From Sphingobacterium lactis (lineage in GTDB: Bacteria > Bacteroidota > Bacteroidia > Sphingobacteriales > Sphingobacteriaceae), in contig NZ_CP049246.1 in NCBI RefSeq assembly GCF_011046555.1, positions 3,966,189 through 4,030,188 on the forward strand: a DNA stretch of 64,000 nucleotides, written 5' to 3'. The position numbers were made by a program, and so were the translations under genes. Positions 35,030 through 43,428 of this stretch are shown here, in pieces. The notes beneath the pieces were generated by a model, which worked only from the letters and a program-made list of their open reading frames with translations, did no database searches and had not been told where the DNA came from. The stretch's first letter is position 1, and each line of letters opens with the position of its first letter.

Positions 35030-36337
35030 TTATTGATGGTTCAATAAGTACTGTTTAAATTCTGTATAATCCACTTTCATAGGCTCTGCCAATTTCGGCT
35101 TGTCGGCCAAATCTTCGGCTCCCTTCGGTAGCTTGACGGCTTTAAAAACATCCGGATCAATAGCCTCTGGAAACTTGCACGGATGGGCCGTGGATAGGAA
35201 TACCGATGCATATTCACCTGGATGAGCTTGTCGATACGCCTGCGAAGCCAAATAGGCAATCGCCGTATGCGGACAAGCAACATAACCGTACTGCGCAAAC
35301 AGATCTTTCATGCCAGCTACCGTCTGCTCATCGTCAAATGTATAGGCGCTCACCAGATCCTTCAGTCCGTTTACATCCTGATCGAAAAGATCTTGGATCC
35401 GGACCCAGTTGCTGGGGTTACCGACATCCATGGCATTGGCAAGCGTTTGCACCGATGGCTTGGGCGCATAGCTGCCTGAATCCAAGAACCTTGGTACCGT
35501 ATCATTGACATTGGTTCCTGCCACGAAATGGCGAACAGGTAACCCCATTTTATAGGCCAGTAAACCGGCGCCGATATTCCCAAAGTTGCCACTCGGAACA
35601 GTAAAAACAACTTGATCCATTCCCTGGGATTTCAATTGGGCGTAGGCCCAGAAATAATAGAAGGTCTGTGGAATGAGTCGGGCGATATTGATGGAATTGG
35701 CCGAGGTCAGGCGCAGCACCGCATTCAATTCCGGATCGTTGAAAGCTTCCTTGACCAGTGCCTGGCAATCGTCAAAGGTACCATCGACCTCCAAGGCGCG
35801 GATATTCTGCCCATTGGTGGTCAGCTGCTCCTCCTGAACCTTAGATACTTTCCCTTTTGGATACAGAATGGTAACGCGGGTGCCTGCTACGCCGAGGAAA
35901 CCCAAGGCGACAGCGCCACCCGTATCCCCCGAAGTAGCGACCAGTACATCCAGAAGCTGATCGCCCTGTTTGGAATAATAGCCCATTACACGGCTCATAA
36001 ATCGAGCGCCGAAATCCTTAAACGCATAGGAAGGACCATGAAAGAGCTCCAGAACCGCGGTCTCTGCACTCAGAAATCTGACCGGAGCTTCGAAGTTAAT
36101 AGCATCCTGGATGATCGCCTTAAGATCCTTGGCAGGAATATCATCACCGATAATGGCCTTAGCGACTTCAAAGGCAATTTCCTGAAAGGAATACTGCTGG
36201 ATATGTTTGATGAAATAGGGATCCAACTGCGGAATATTTTCAGGCATATAGAGCCCTTTGTCCTTAGGCAGGGAGTTAAAAACAGCTTCCTGGAAGGATA
36301 CCCGTAAATCTTTATTGTTCGTACTGTAAAATTGCAT
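35030..36337 (-). CDS. thrC: Threonine synthase
   Basis: 435 residues from ATG 36337 (MQFYSTNNKDLRVSFQEAV). A PLP enzyme that turns O-phosphohomoserine into threonine. The Schiff-base lysine is in GPSYAFKDFGARFM, and the phosphate loop and glycine-rich sequence in VPSGNFGNIGAGLLAYK. It is the last gene of the thrA-thrB-thrC operon, 16 bases after thrB. It belongs to the longer enterobacterial-type threonine synthase. Confidence 0.96.
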   Translation of the reverse strand: MQFYSTNNKDLRVSFQEAVFNSLPKDKGLYMPENIPQLDPYFIKHIQQYSFQEIAFEVAKAIIGDDIPAKDLKAIIQDAINFEAPVRFLSAETAVLELFHGPSYAFKDFGARFMSRVMGYYSKQGDQLLDVLVATSGDTGGAVALGFLGVAGTRVTILYPKGKVSKVQEEQLTTNGQNIRALEVDGTFDDCQALVKEAFNDPELNAVLRLTSANSINIARLIPQTFYYFWAYAQLKSQGMDQVVFTVPSGNFGNIGAGLLAYKMGLPVRHFVAGTNVNDTVPRFLDSGSYAPKPSVQTLANAMDVGNPSNWVRIQDLFDQDVNGLKDLVSAYTFDDEQTVAGMKDLFAQYGYVACPHTAIAYLASQAYRQAHPGEYASVFLSTAHPCKFPEAIDPDVFKAVKLPKGAEDLADKPKLAEPMKVDYTEFKQYLLNHQ

Positions 36338-36353
36338 GTCGTAAAATTTAGGT

Positions 36354-37349
36354 TTAAGATTTGGCGAGAACACGAGGCCCATCCCCATTCACTGCGGATA
36401 CAAATTGCAGGCTATCGATTCCATGTGCGGTCAGGTGTGCTTGGATCCGATCTACGGCCTGCTGTGCAGCTTCAGCACCGCGACTGATGGCCACCACCGA
36501 AGGTCCGGATCCGGATATACCAAAGGCCAAGGCGCCAGCTTCCATTGCAATCCGCTTCATTTCGTAGAATTCCGGGATCAGGATGGCTCGGGTCGGTTCG
36601 ATCAGCACATCCTGCATGCTGCGTCCGATGAGGTCATAGTCTTTTTCATACAGTCCGGCAATCAGACCGGCAATATTACCCCACTGCACCACGGCATCTT
36701 TCAGGGCAACTTTCTCCTTGATCAACTGCCGTGCATCACGCGTCGGCACGTCGACCTGTGGAAATACGATCCCAGCGACCAACTCTTCAGGAACCGGCAA
36801 CTTCTGGATATCCAGTGGTGAATAGCCTTTGATCAGGGTGATCCCGCCCAACAGGGCCGGCGCAACATTATCGGCATGGCCATGCCCACAGGCCAAGCGT
36901 TCACCCTCTACACAATACGGCATCAATTCTTCCCTCGAGAGTGGTTCGCCCAATAGGGCATTGATCGCGAACAGCCCCGCAACGGTACTCGCGGAACTCG
37001 ATCCCAATCCACTACCTATCGGCATATGCTTGGTCAACTCGATTTCAACACCTAGCTGATCGGCCAGGCCCAGATCGCTCAGTAACATCTTGACACATGC
37101 ACTCACGGTATTCCGATCGGCATCCAAAGGCAAGCGGCCATCGTCACCCTTTATCGAACGGATCCGAACACCTGGCTCTGCAACGCGCTCCATGTAGACC
37201 TCATCCCCCGGTTTATCGACGGCGAACCCAAGTATATCGAAACCACAGATCATATTGGCTACGGTTGCCGGTGCAAATACCCGTACTTCATGTAATGCGC
37301 GGGCCAGGTCCACCCGCTTTTCCTGTATATTATTTTCTACTATTGACAT
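36354..37349 (-). CDS. thrB: Homoserine kinase
   Basis: 331 residues from ATG 37349 (MSIVENNIQEKRVDLA). GHMP kinase fold: the ATP loop is HMPIGSGLGSSSASTVAG, and the C-terminal motif is FGISGSGPSVVAI. It phosphorylates homoserine for threonine synthase. Its start lies 10 bases after the thrA stop. The start chosen removes eight residues of the longest frame that overlap thrA. Confidence 0.95.
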   Translation of the reverse strand: MSIVENNIQEKRVDLARALHEVRVFAPATVANMICGFDILGFAVDKPGDEVYMERVAEPGVRIRSIKGDDGRLPLDADRNTVSACVKMLLSDLGLADQLGVEIELTKHMPIGSGLGSSSASTVAGLFAINALLGEPLSREELMPYCVEGERLACGHGHADNVAPALLGGITLIKGYSPLDIQKLPVPEELVAGIVFPQVDVPTRDARQLIKEKVALKDAVVQWGNIAGLIAGLYEKDYDLIGRSMQDVLIEPTRAILIPEFYEMKRIAMEAGALAFGISGSGPSVVAISRGAEAAQQAVDRIQAHLTAHGIDSLQFVSAVNGDGPRVLAKS

Positions 37350-37359
37350 GGTTATAAGT

Positions 37360-39807
37360 TTATGCTCCAACATTCACTAGATCGGCAAAGACACCACCAG
37401 CAGTCACTTCTGCCCCAGCACCGGGCCCTTTAACCACCAACGGCCGTTCCTTATAGCGCTCCGTTGTAAACGAGATGATATTATCACTCCCCGATAGGGC
37501 ATAGAAAGGGTGCTGCTCATCCACCATCTGCAAGCTGATCGATACCTTTCCGTCTTCCAAGGTTCCGATATAGCGGATTACCTTGCCCTGTTGCGCTGCA
37601 TCTGTTTTTAAAGCATTGAAATAATCCTCCGATTTCAGGAGTTCCGCATAGAACTCATCCACCGAAGTAGCTTTTAAGCAGTTTTCCGGCAGGATATTCC
37701 CCAACGCGACCTCATCGGCCTCAATAGGGTAACCGGCATCGCGCGCCAGGATCAGCATTTTTCGCATAAAATCAATGCCGCCCAGGTCATCACGAGGGTC
37801 AGGCTCGGTATAGCCCAATTCCTGCGCTTTCTTGACAACATCATAAAACGATGCATCTCCTTTGAAGTTATTAAAGATATAGGAAATCGTTCCGGACAGG
37901 ATCGCTTCGATGCGCAAGAGGCGGTCACCGCTCATCATCAGGTCCTTCAGCACCCGTACGATCGGCAATCCCGCACCTACATTCGTTTCATAAAAGAAAT
38001 CAACACCATGCTTGCGTGCCGTCTCATGCAGCATCTTGTATTGTGCATAATCGCCTGAATTCGCAATCTTGTTACAGGTCACGATGGAGATATTGGATTT
38101 AAAAATGCTCTCGTAATAAGTCGATGGCAGCTTGCTGGCTGTATTGTCGATGAAGACACAGTTCGGCAGGTTCATGGCCTGCATGGTCGCAATAAAAGAT
38201 CCCAGATCAGCCACCTCACCATGCTGTTCTACGGTCTCTTTCCAATTCGCGAGGTCAATGCCCTCCGTATTGAAATACATCCTTCTGGAATTGGCGATGC
38301 CGACCACCTTAATCTCCACATCATTCTGCTCCAGCAGAAAATCATGCTGCTTGTGCAATTGGTTGAATAGTGTAGAACCGATATTACCGGTACCCACATT
38401 GAAGACATATAAGGTTTTCTTCAACTCGGCAAAAAACGCATCATGGACCGCATTCAGGGCCTTGGAGAGATCCTCTTTATTGATGATAACGGATATATTG
38501 AACTCTGATGATCCCTGCGCAATTGCCCGCACATTGATACCGTTACGCCCGAGCGCATGGAAGAGCTTCCCGGACATACCAGGCGTGCGCTTCATGTGCT
38601 CCCCTACGATCGCGAGAATCGATAGGTTATCTTCAATTACCGGCATGCTGAGCTTATTCGCCAGCAGCTCCAGTTCGAATTCATTCTGAATCAATAGTTT
38701 TGCCTTTTGCGCATCGTTTGGATTGACGGCAAAGGTAATGCTATGCTCGGATGACGACTGCGTGATCAGGATTACATTTATCTGCTCACGCGCCAATAAC
38801 GTAAAAAGACGCCCGCTGAATCCAGATTTCCCGACCATTCCACTACCAGTCAAGTTCAGTACCGACACATCCGAGATGGAGGAAATTCCTTTAATGGGGT
38901 ATGCCGATTTCTCCGTTTCGAACTGTATGGTCGTTCCGGCAAGTTCCGGTTCGAAAGTATTGCGGATAACAATCGGAATTTTCTTCATGAAAGCGGGAAC
39001 CATGGTTGGCGGGTAAATTACCTTTGCCCCGAAATAGGACAATTCCATCGCTTCGGTATAGGAAAGCACAGGGAGGGAGAACGCTTTCTTGACGATCCGC
39101 GGATCGGCGGTCAACATGCCATTCACATCTGTCCAGATTTCAATCGCTGATGCATTCAGCACCGAACCGAATATGGCCGCTGTGTAATCGGAGCCTCCAC
39201 GGCCCAGGGTCGTCATCCGCCCCTCTTCGTTGGAACCGATAAATCCTGTTACAAAGAGGAGTTTACCGGCATGGGTCTGTGCAAGGGCCTGAATCAGTTG
39301 CGTTGTCAATGGTTCATTCAGGTGCGCATTGCCGAAATTGGAATCCGTTTTCACATAATAGGATGCATTGATGTATTCGGAGACGGGAATTTCCTGTTCC
39401 ATAATCTTGGCGACCAAATAATTGCTACAACGCTCGCCATAGGAGATGATGAGGTCCTTACTCTGATTGCTCAACTCCTTGAGGGATGCTACACCCTGCA
39501 GCAGATCCTCCAATTCATTCATCAGAAGTTTCAGGCGCGTCAGTACGGGATTCTGGAATTTGACCGCGATCAACTTCTTTACGACGTCAAAATGTTTTTC
39601 TTCCAAGTCCTTCAGATCATCTTGGAAGGGTTTGCCCTGTGATGCATCCTCAGCCATCTTCGTCAATAGGTTGGTGACACCTGACATAGCTGATAATACC
39701 ACCAAGGGTTGCTCTCCTGCTTCATAGGACTTCTTGACGATGCCAAGAACGGCCTTGATACTTTCTACGGAACCTACGGATGTCCCGCCAAATTTTAGGA
39801 TTTTCAT
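37360..39807 (-). CDS. thrA: Bifunctional aspartate kinase / homoserine dehydrogenase I
   Basis: 815 residues. Aspartate kinase domain from MKILKFGGTSVGSVES (1-290), then two ACT-type regulatory domains (about 310-460; GMVGKSGFSGRLFTLLA and GMSGKLFHALGRNGINVRA) that should sense threonine. The homoserine dehydrogenase follows, with its NAD(P) loop in FNVGTGNIGSTLFNQ and catalytic segment DPRDDLGGIDFMRK. The fusion is the usual Bacteroidota/enterobacterial form. It is the first structural gene of the operon, 109 bases after a Thr/Ile leader peptide and an attenuator hairpin. Confidence 0.97.
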   Translation of the reverse strand: MKILKFGGTSVGSVESIKAVLGIVKKSYEAGEQPLVVLSAMSGVTNLLTKMAEDASQGKPFQDDLKDLEEKHFDVVKKLIAVKFQNPVLTRLKLLMNELEDLLQGVASLKELSNQSKDLIISYGERCSNYLVAKIMEQEIPVSEYINASYYVKTDSNFGNAHLNEPLTTQLIQALAQTHAGKLLFVTGFIGSNEEGRMTTLGRGGSDYTAAIFGSVLNASAIEIWTDVNGMLTADPRIVKKAFSLPVLSYTEAMELSYFGAKVIYPPTMVPAFMKKIPIVIRNTFEPELAGTTIQFETEKSAYPIKGISSISDVSVLNLTGSGMVGKSGFSGRLFTLLAREQINVILITQSSSEHSITFAVNPNDAQKAKLLIQNEFELELLANKLSMPVIEDNLSILAIVGEHMKRTPGMSGKLFHALGRNGINVRAIAQGSSEFNISVIINKEDLSKALNAVHDAFFAELKKTLYVFNVGTGNIGSTLFNQLHKQHDFLLEQNDVEIKVVGIANSRRMYFNTEGIDLANWKETVEQHGEVADLGSFIATMQAMNLPNCVFIDNTASKLPSTYYESIFKSNISIVTCNKIANSGDYAQYKMLHETARKHGVDFFYETNVGAGLPIVRVLKDLMMSGDRLLRIEAILSGTISYIFNNFKGDASFYDVVKKAQELGYTEPDPRDDLGGIDFMRKMLILARDAGYPIEADEVALGNILPENCLKATSVDEFYAELLKSEDYFNALKTDAAQQGKVIRYIGTLEDGKVSISLQMVDEQHPFYALSGSDNIISFTTERYKERPLVVKGPGAGAEVTAGGVFADLVNVGA

Positions 39808-39851
39808 GTTTTTACGTTACTGTTTATATACTGTTAGTTTTGTTGCTGAAA

Positions 39852-39883
39852 ATAAAAAAGCCCTCCTCGAAATGAGGAAGGCT
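39852..39883 (-). terminator. Attenuator terminator in front of thrA
   Basis: On the minus strand AGCCTTCCTC - ATTTC - GAGGAGGGCT followed by TTTTTTATTTT: a 10-bp stem with one G-T pair and a clear U-run, between leader peptide and thrA. Confidence 0.85.
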
Positions 39884-39916
39884 TCTAATATCTGTACTAA
39901 TTACTATACAATAGAA

Positions 39917-39982
39917 TTACTTCCTCCGTGCTATATTCCCGGTGGTAATAATAATTGTAATAGTAATAGATGTGTTTAACAT
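39917..39982 (-). CDS. thrL: thr operon leader peptide
   Basis: A 21-codon frame (ATG at 39982, TAA at 39917-39919) reading MLNTSITITIIITT then GNIARRK. It has five threonines and six isoleucines, with ten Thr/Ile codons crowded between codons 4 and 14. Stalling at Thr or Ile codons when these amino acids are scarce would let the leader RNA avoid the terminator at 39852-39883 and transcribe thrABC. The layout is that of classical thrL attenuation; it was too short for automated listing. Confidence 0.85.
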   Translation of the reverse strand: MLNTSITITIIITTGNIARRK

Positions 39983-40003
39983 GTAAATTTGATTTCTATT
40001 TCT

Positions 40004-40011
40004 CAAATATA
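40004..40011 (-). promoter_or_regulatory. -7 box of thr operon promoter
   Basis: Minus-strand TATATTTG (TAnnTTTG), 21 bases upstream of the leader-peptide start. No good -33 element. Confidence 0.5.
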
Positions 40012-40187
40012 TTAACATTTTCCATCTAATAGGCATGTTTCATTAAAAAAATTAAAAAAATAACGAAATCAAGGTATAAAGCTGTTTAATGGAAGATAAT
40101 CGAGAATTTTTTTAGAATTTGTAGTCGAAAATCTAGGTTTTGTAAATGTTAAAAGTGTTAAAAGTTTGTTAAAAAGGGACAATTTTG

Positions 40188-40219
40188 TTTTGATTTCTAT
40201 ACAGTATGTATTAGATTTG
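40188..40219 (+). promoter_or_regulatory. Promoter of NlpC/P60 gene
   Basis: TTTTG at 40188-40192 and TAGATTTG at 40212-40219 with 19-base spacing. Confidence 0.6.
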
Positions 40220-40293
40220 CTTCAGCTCGTTTGAAAAATGACAATAAAAAGAAGATTTTCAAGGAGTTTAAGGTTGTATAAAAAAGCGATTTA

Positions 40294-40866
40294 ATGAAAA
40301 CAAAGAAACTAGTGGCAGTGATGCTCTTCATAGGCTTATGTCTATTCTCGCAGGCTCAAACGAATCAAAAGTCCTCTGATCCTGACAATCTAGCTAAAGA
40401 ATACTTCTCTCAAATCATGGGCGTTGCTTCAAACGCTACTACGAACACGAAACTTTATCAATTTGTATATGAATGGTTGGGTACTCCATACCGTTTAGGT
40501 GGTGATTCCCGTCGTGGAATTGACTGTTCCAAATTTTCACTAGCGGTTTATGAAAATGTTTTCAATACCACTATTGGATACAACAGCCGCAACCAGTATG
40601 CAAATGTTACTCCAGTTCGCAAGAACGATCTACAAGCTGGGGATTTGGTGTTCTTCAAGATCAGAAGTAGAAGCATCACACACGTAGGTGTATATTTAGG
40701 CGATGATAAATTCGCACATGCCTCATCCAGCCGTGGCGTTATGGTGAGCGACCTGAACGAAGCCTATTGGAAGCGTTATTACTACAACGGCGGTCGTCCT
40801 AAAGTAGAAGACAACAGAATCATGACAGCGGATGCCAACCCGAAAGAGAAAAGCAACCTGAACTAA
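40294..40866 (+). CDS. NlpC/P60 family cell-wall hydrolase (C40 peptidase)
   Basis: 190 residues. A signal peptide (VMLFIGLCLFSQAQ) precedes a papain-like peptidase with catalytic Cys in RRGIDCSKFSLAVY, His in RSRSITHVGVYLGDDKFAHA, and a third polar residue downstream. Such enzymes cut peptide bonds in peptidoglycan stem peptides. It has no SH3 domain. It stands alone with a near-consensus promoter and a strong terminator. Confidence 0.92.
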   Translation: MKTKKLVAVMLFIGLCLFSQAQTNQKSSDPDNLAKEYFSQIMGVASNATTNTKLYQFVYEWLGTPYRLGGDSRRGIDCSKFSLAVYENVFNTTIGYNSRNQYANVTPVRKNDLQAGDLVFFKIRSRSITHVGVYLGDDKFAHASSSRGVMVSDLNEAYWKRYYYNGGRPKVEDNRIMTADANPKEKSNLN

Positions 40867-40886
40867 GATTCTTCACAAGAAATTAT

Positions 40887-40930
40887 AAAAATAAAGTCCG
40901 AATGCCGTTGCATTCGGACTTTATTTTTTA
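40887..40930. terminator. Terminator of NlpC/P60 gene
   Basis: AAATAAAGTCCGAATGC - CGTT - GCATTCGGACTTTATTT followed by T-run. Confidence 0.9.
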
Positions 40931-40969
40931 AAAGATTTGCTAAATTTACCCCTGAACAAATAAGCGACA

Positions 40970-41485
40970 ATGTCATCAAAGAAAACACTCATTCTTAATA
41001 AGGATCAGATCCGCCAAAAGTCTAGACGCATTGCCTACCAGATCATCGAAGACAACTTCGATGAACCTGCCATTGTACTTGTGGGCATCGCTGACCGTGG
41101 CTATGTATTTGCCCAACGTTTGCAGAAGTTGTTAGCGGAGATTGCTCCCGATAAATCCATCGAATTGCTCCGTGTGAACATACAGAAGTCCAAGCGCAGT
41201 TTGGAGTCCAGCACAGATGCAAACATTGACATCGCAAAGAATAAGGTGGTCATCCTGATCGATGATGTACTGAACAGTGGCCGGACATTGGCGTATGGCT
41301 TGGGAGTATTCTTGAACGTCCCGTTGAAGCGCATGCGTACGGCGGTACTGATCGACCGCAGTCACCACCAATTCCCCGTATTCAGTGATTATTATGGCCT
41401 TAAGCTCTCCACTATCCTTAAGGAACATGTGGAAGTCCAACTTGAGGAATACGACAATACAGAAGATGCGGCCTATTTATCATAA
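40970..41485 (+). CDS. Phosphoribosyltransferase family protein (PyrR-like)
   Basis: 171 residues. Type-I PRTase with the PRPP loop in KVVILIDDVLNSGRTLAYGL and an N-terminal PELG-like region (AIVLVGIADRGYVFAQRL). It resembles PyrR, which binds pyr mRNA or shows uracil phosphoribosyltransferase activity. No pyr operon is adjacent, so either an enzymatic or regulatory function is possible. TAAATTTA (40941-40948) is a one-mismatch -7 box. Confidence 0.88.
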   Translation: MSSKKTLILNKDQIRQKSRRIAYQIIEDNFDEPAIVLVGIADRGYVFAQRLQKLLAEIAPDKSIELLRVNIQKSKRSLESSTDANIDIAKNKVVILIDDVLNSGRTLAYGLGVFLNVPLKRMRTAVLIDRSHHQFPVFSDYYGLKLSTILKEHVEVQLEEYDNTEDAAYLS

Positions 41486-41494
41486 GCCGCATCT
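41464..41494 (+). terminator. Terminator of phosphoribosyltransferase gene
   Basis: AGATGCGGC ... GCCGCATCT followed by TGCGTTTTT; the stem includes the gene's last codons. Confidence 0.65.
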
Positions 41495-41522
41495 TGCGTT
41501 TTTGGACCTTGGTTAGTCTATC

Positions 41523-42974
41523 CTAACTCTTTCCTTTATATATTTTCAATTTCTGCCCGATCTTCAGGTGCGACCCGCGGATGTTGTTATCCGCTTTGAT
41601 CTTCGTAACGGTAGCTCCACGATGTTTATCGGCAATACCTGATAGGGTATCCCCACGCTTCACGGTATAGGAAACATAACTTGGCGCAGCGCGCTCTGTC
41701 TTTTCTGCTTTAGCCCTATTCGCCGCGATCACATTCTTGGTCAGCTTTTCATCCAAAGGTTTCGCCACGGCAATTGTTCGGCCCACAATGGCGGAACGAG
41801 AAGTCAGGTTATTCCACGCCATCAGGTTCTGTACCGACACATTATACTTTTTGGCAATGGACTGTAGGGTCTCGCCACGGACCACGCGGTGCTCACGCTC
41901 ATCTTCCAATACGGCAATCGCTTGCTGTACGGCAGGATTGGCCTGATTGTTCAAGGCCGCATAGATCAGCGAATCACTCATGCTCTCGTTATACGGAATG
42001 ACCAATCGTCTTGGTTTCTCTGGAGTTGCTTGCACAACCCCTTTCTTATAGGCTGGGTTTAACTGTTTGATCAGGTCGGAGCTACAGGTTAGCGCGTTGG
42101 CAAGACTCGCTAAATTGACCGATTTATCCAACATCAACACCTTGTTTCCTGCCTGCAATTCATGCTCCTTGGGATTTAATCCGTAAAGTTCCGCATGGTT
42201 CAGCACGTAGGTCATTGCGATGTATTTGGGAATGTAATTCTGTGTTTCTTTGGGAAGGAAAGGCGACAACTCCCAATAGCTCGGGTTTCGTAGACCGGAG
42301 CGCACAATCGCGCGACGGACGCATCCCCTACCGCAGTTGTAGGATGCCAGTGCCAATACCCAGTCATTGAACTCATCATAGGCTTCCTTGAGGTAGGAAG
42401 CGACGGCATATGTAGATGAATAGACATCCTTACGCTCATCGTAGTAGCTGTCCATATTCAGGTTGTACACCTTTGCCGTACCGTAGATAAACTGCCATGG
42501 ACCAACGGCACCTGAAGTGGAAACCGTATGGGGATCAAGGGAGGATTCCACCACGGAAAGGTATCGCGCTTCCAATGGAATGCCCTGCTCCTGAAAGATC
42601 TGGTCATAGATCGGGAAATAGTACGAGCTAAGTCCCAAGAGCTTCTCCATATAAGGTTTGTAGTTCCTGGAGATATACTTATCCAGGTACGCTTTTACCC
42701 GGGCATTGTATTCCAGGGGTATGGTTTTTTGGAGTCGCTGGATCCGCTGGGCAATATTGACATCCTCATCCGTAAACTGTACGCCATTACCGGCTACCTG
42801 TTTTACGGAATCCAACATCATATGGGTCCGCTCTTTATCCTGCGTAATCTGATCCAGGACGGATGTCTGGAACGTTTCTGTGAATTGGCTCGGATCTACC
42901 GTAATTTCCTGGGCATGTCCGAATCCGCATACACCTAAGCCTATTGTAACTAGGAAACTAATTTTTTTGTTCAT
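41523..42974 (-). CDS. Membrane-bound lytic murein transglycosylase with LysM domains (MltD-like)
   Basis: 483 residues from ATG 42974 (MNKKISFLVTIGLGVCGFG). After the signal segment, a lysozyme-like SLT domain carries the catalytic glutamate in LSVVESSLDPHTVS and the GAVGPWQFIYGTAKVY and ASYNCGRG motifs. Two LysM peptidoglycan-binding modules follow (HRVVRGETLQSIAKKYNVS and VSYTVKRGDTLSGIADKHRG). It cleaves glycan strands to 1,6-anhydro products. It heads away from tatA on the same strand in an envelope gene cluster. Confidence 0.93.
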   Translation of the reverse strand: MNKKISFLVTIGLGVCGFGHAQEITVDPSQFTETFQTSVLDQITQDKERTHMMLDSVKQVAGNGVQFTDEDVNIAQRIQRLQKTIPLEYNARVKAYLDKYISRNYKPYMEKLLGLSSYYFPIYDQIFQEQGIPLEARYLSVVESSLDPHTVSTSGAVGPWQFIYGTAKVYNLNMDSYYDERKDVYSSTYAVASYLKEAYDEFNDWVLALASYNCGRGCVRRAIVRSGLRNPSYWELSPFLPKETQNYIPKYIAMTYVLNHAELYGLNPKEHELQAGNKVLMLDKSVNLASLANALTCSSDLIKQLNPAYKKGVVQATPEKPRRLVIPYNESMSDSLIYAALNNQANPAVQQAIAVLEDEREHRVVRGETLQSIAKKYNVSVQNLMAWNNLTSRSAIVGRTIAVAKPLDEKLTKNVIAANRAKAEKTERAAPSYVSYTVKRGDTLSGIADKHRGATVTKIKADNNIRGSHLKIGQKLKIYKGKS

Positions 42975-43067
42975 AAGTATTATTCGTACTGTTAAACTCG
43001 AAGGGTTAGTTCTTCGCTTATCGTTGGCATCATTAGCCGACACCGCTTGGTTAGCATTCATAAAAAA

Positions 43068-43102
43068 AGTTCCATCAGACAGTGATTGTCTGATGAAACT
43101 TT
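43068..43102 (-). terminator. Terminator downstream of tatA
   Basis: Minus strand AAGTTTCATCAGACA - ATCAC - TGTCTGATGGAACTT then six further T. Confidence 0.85.
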
Positions 43103-43125
43103 GTAAGCTTCTTTAATGATGTAGA

Positions 43126-43353
43126 TTAACGTTGATTGTTAACTGTATCATTATTCGTTGTAGTTGTTGTCGTTGTATTTGCGTTGTTTTCCGCATCAGG
43201 ACCGTCTTTTTGGCCTTCTTTGAATTCTTTCACGCCACGTCCCAATCCACGCATCAATTCAGGAATTTTCTTACCCCCAAATAACAATAACACGATGACC
43301 ACGATAATAATAATTTCGTTGGTACCAATAAATAATAATCCTGATGTATACAT
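43126..43353 (-). CDS. tatA: Sec-independent translocase subunit TatA/E
   Basis: 75 residues: short N-terminal membrane helix ([18 protein letters not shown]), the conserved FGG hinge, amphipathic helix ([19 protein letters not shown]), and a polar tail with a run of threonines (ANTTTTTTTNN). TatA forms the pore of the twin-arginine pathway. TatC is not in the window. It lies between the transglycosylase and EnvC-like genes, on the same strand. Confidence 0.93.
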   Translation of the reverse strand: MYTSGLLFIGTNEIIIIVVIVLLLFGGKKIPELMRGLGRGVKEFKEGQKDGPDAENNANTTTTTTTNNDTVNNQR

Positions 43354-43428
43354 ATGCTACTAATTTTCTGTTTCTTCCGCGTTGGAATATCTAACAAATA
43401 TAAATATTAATTCTTTATAAACCTGTAA

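Noticed and set aside
35612..36307. 231-residue open frame opposite thrC
   Set aside because: Antisense shadow of threonine synthase without recognisable motifs.
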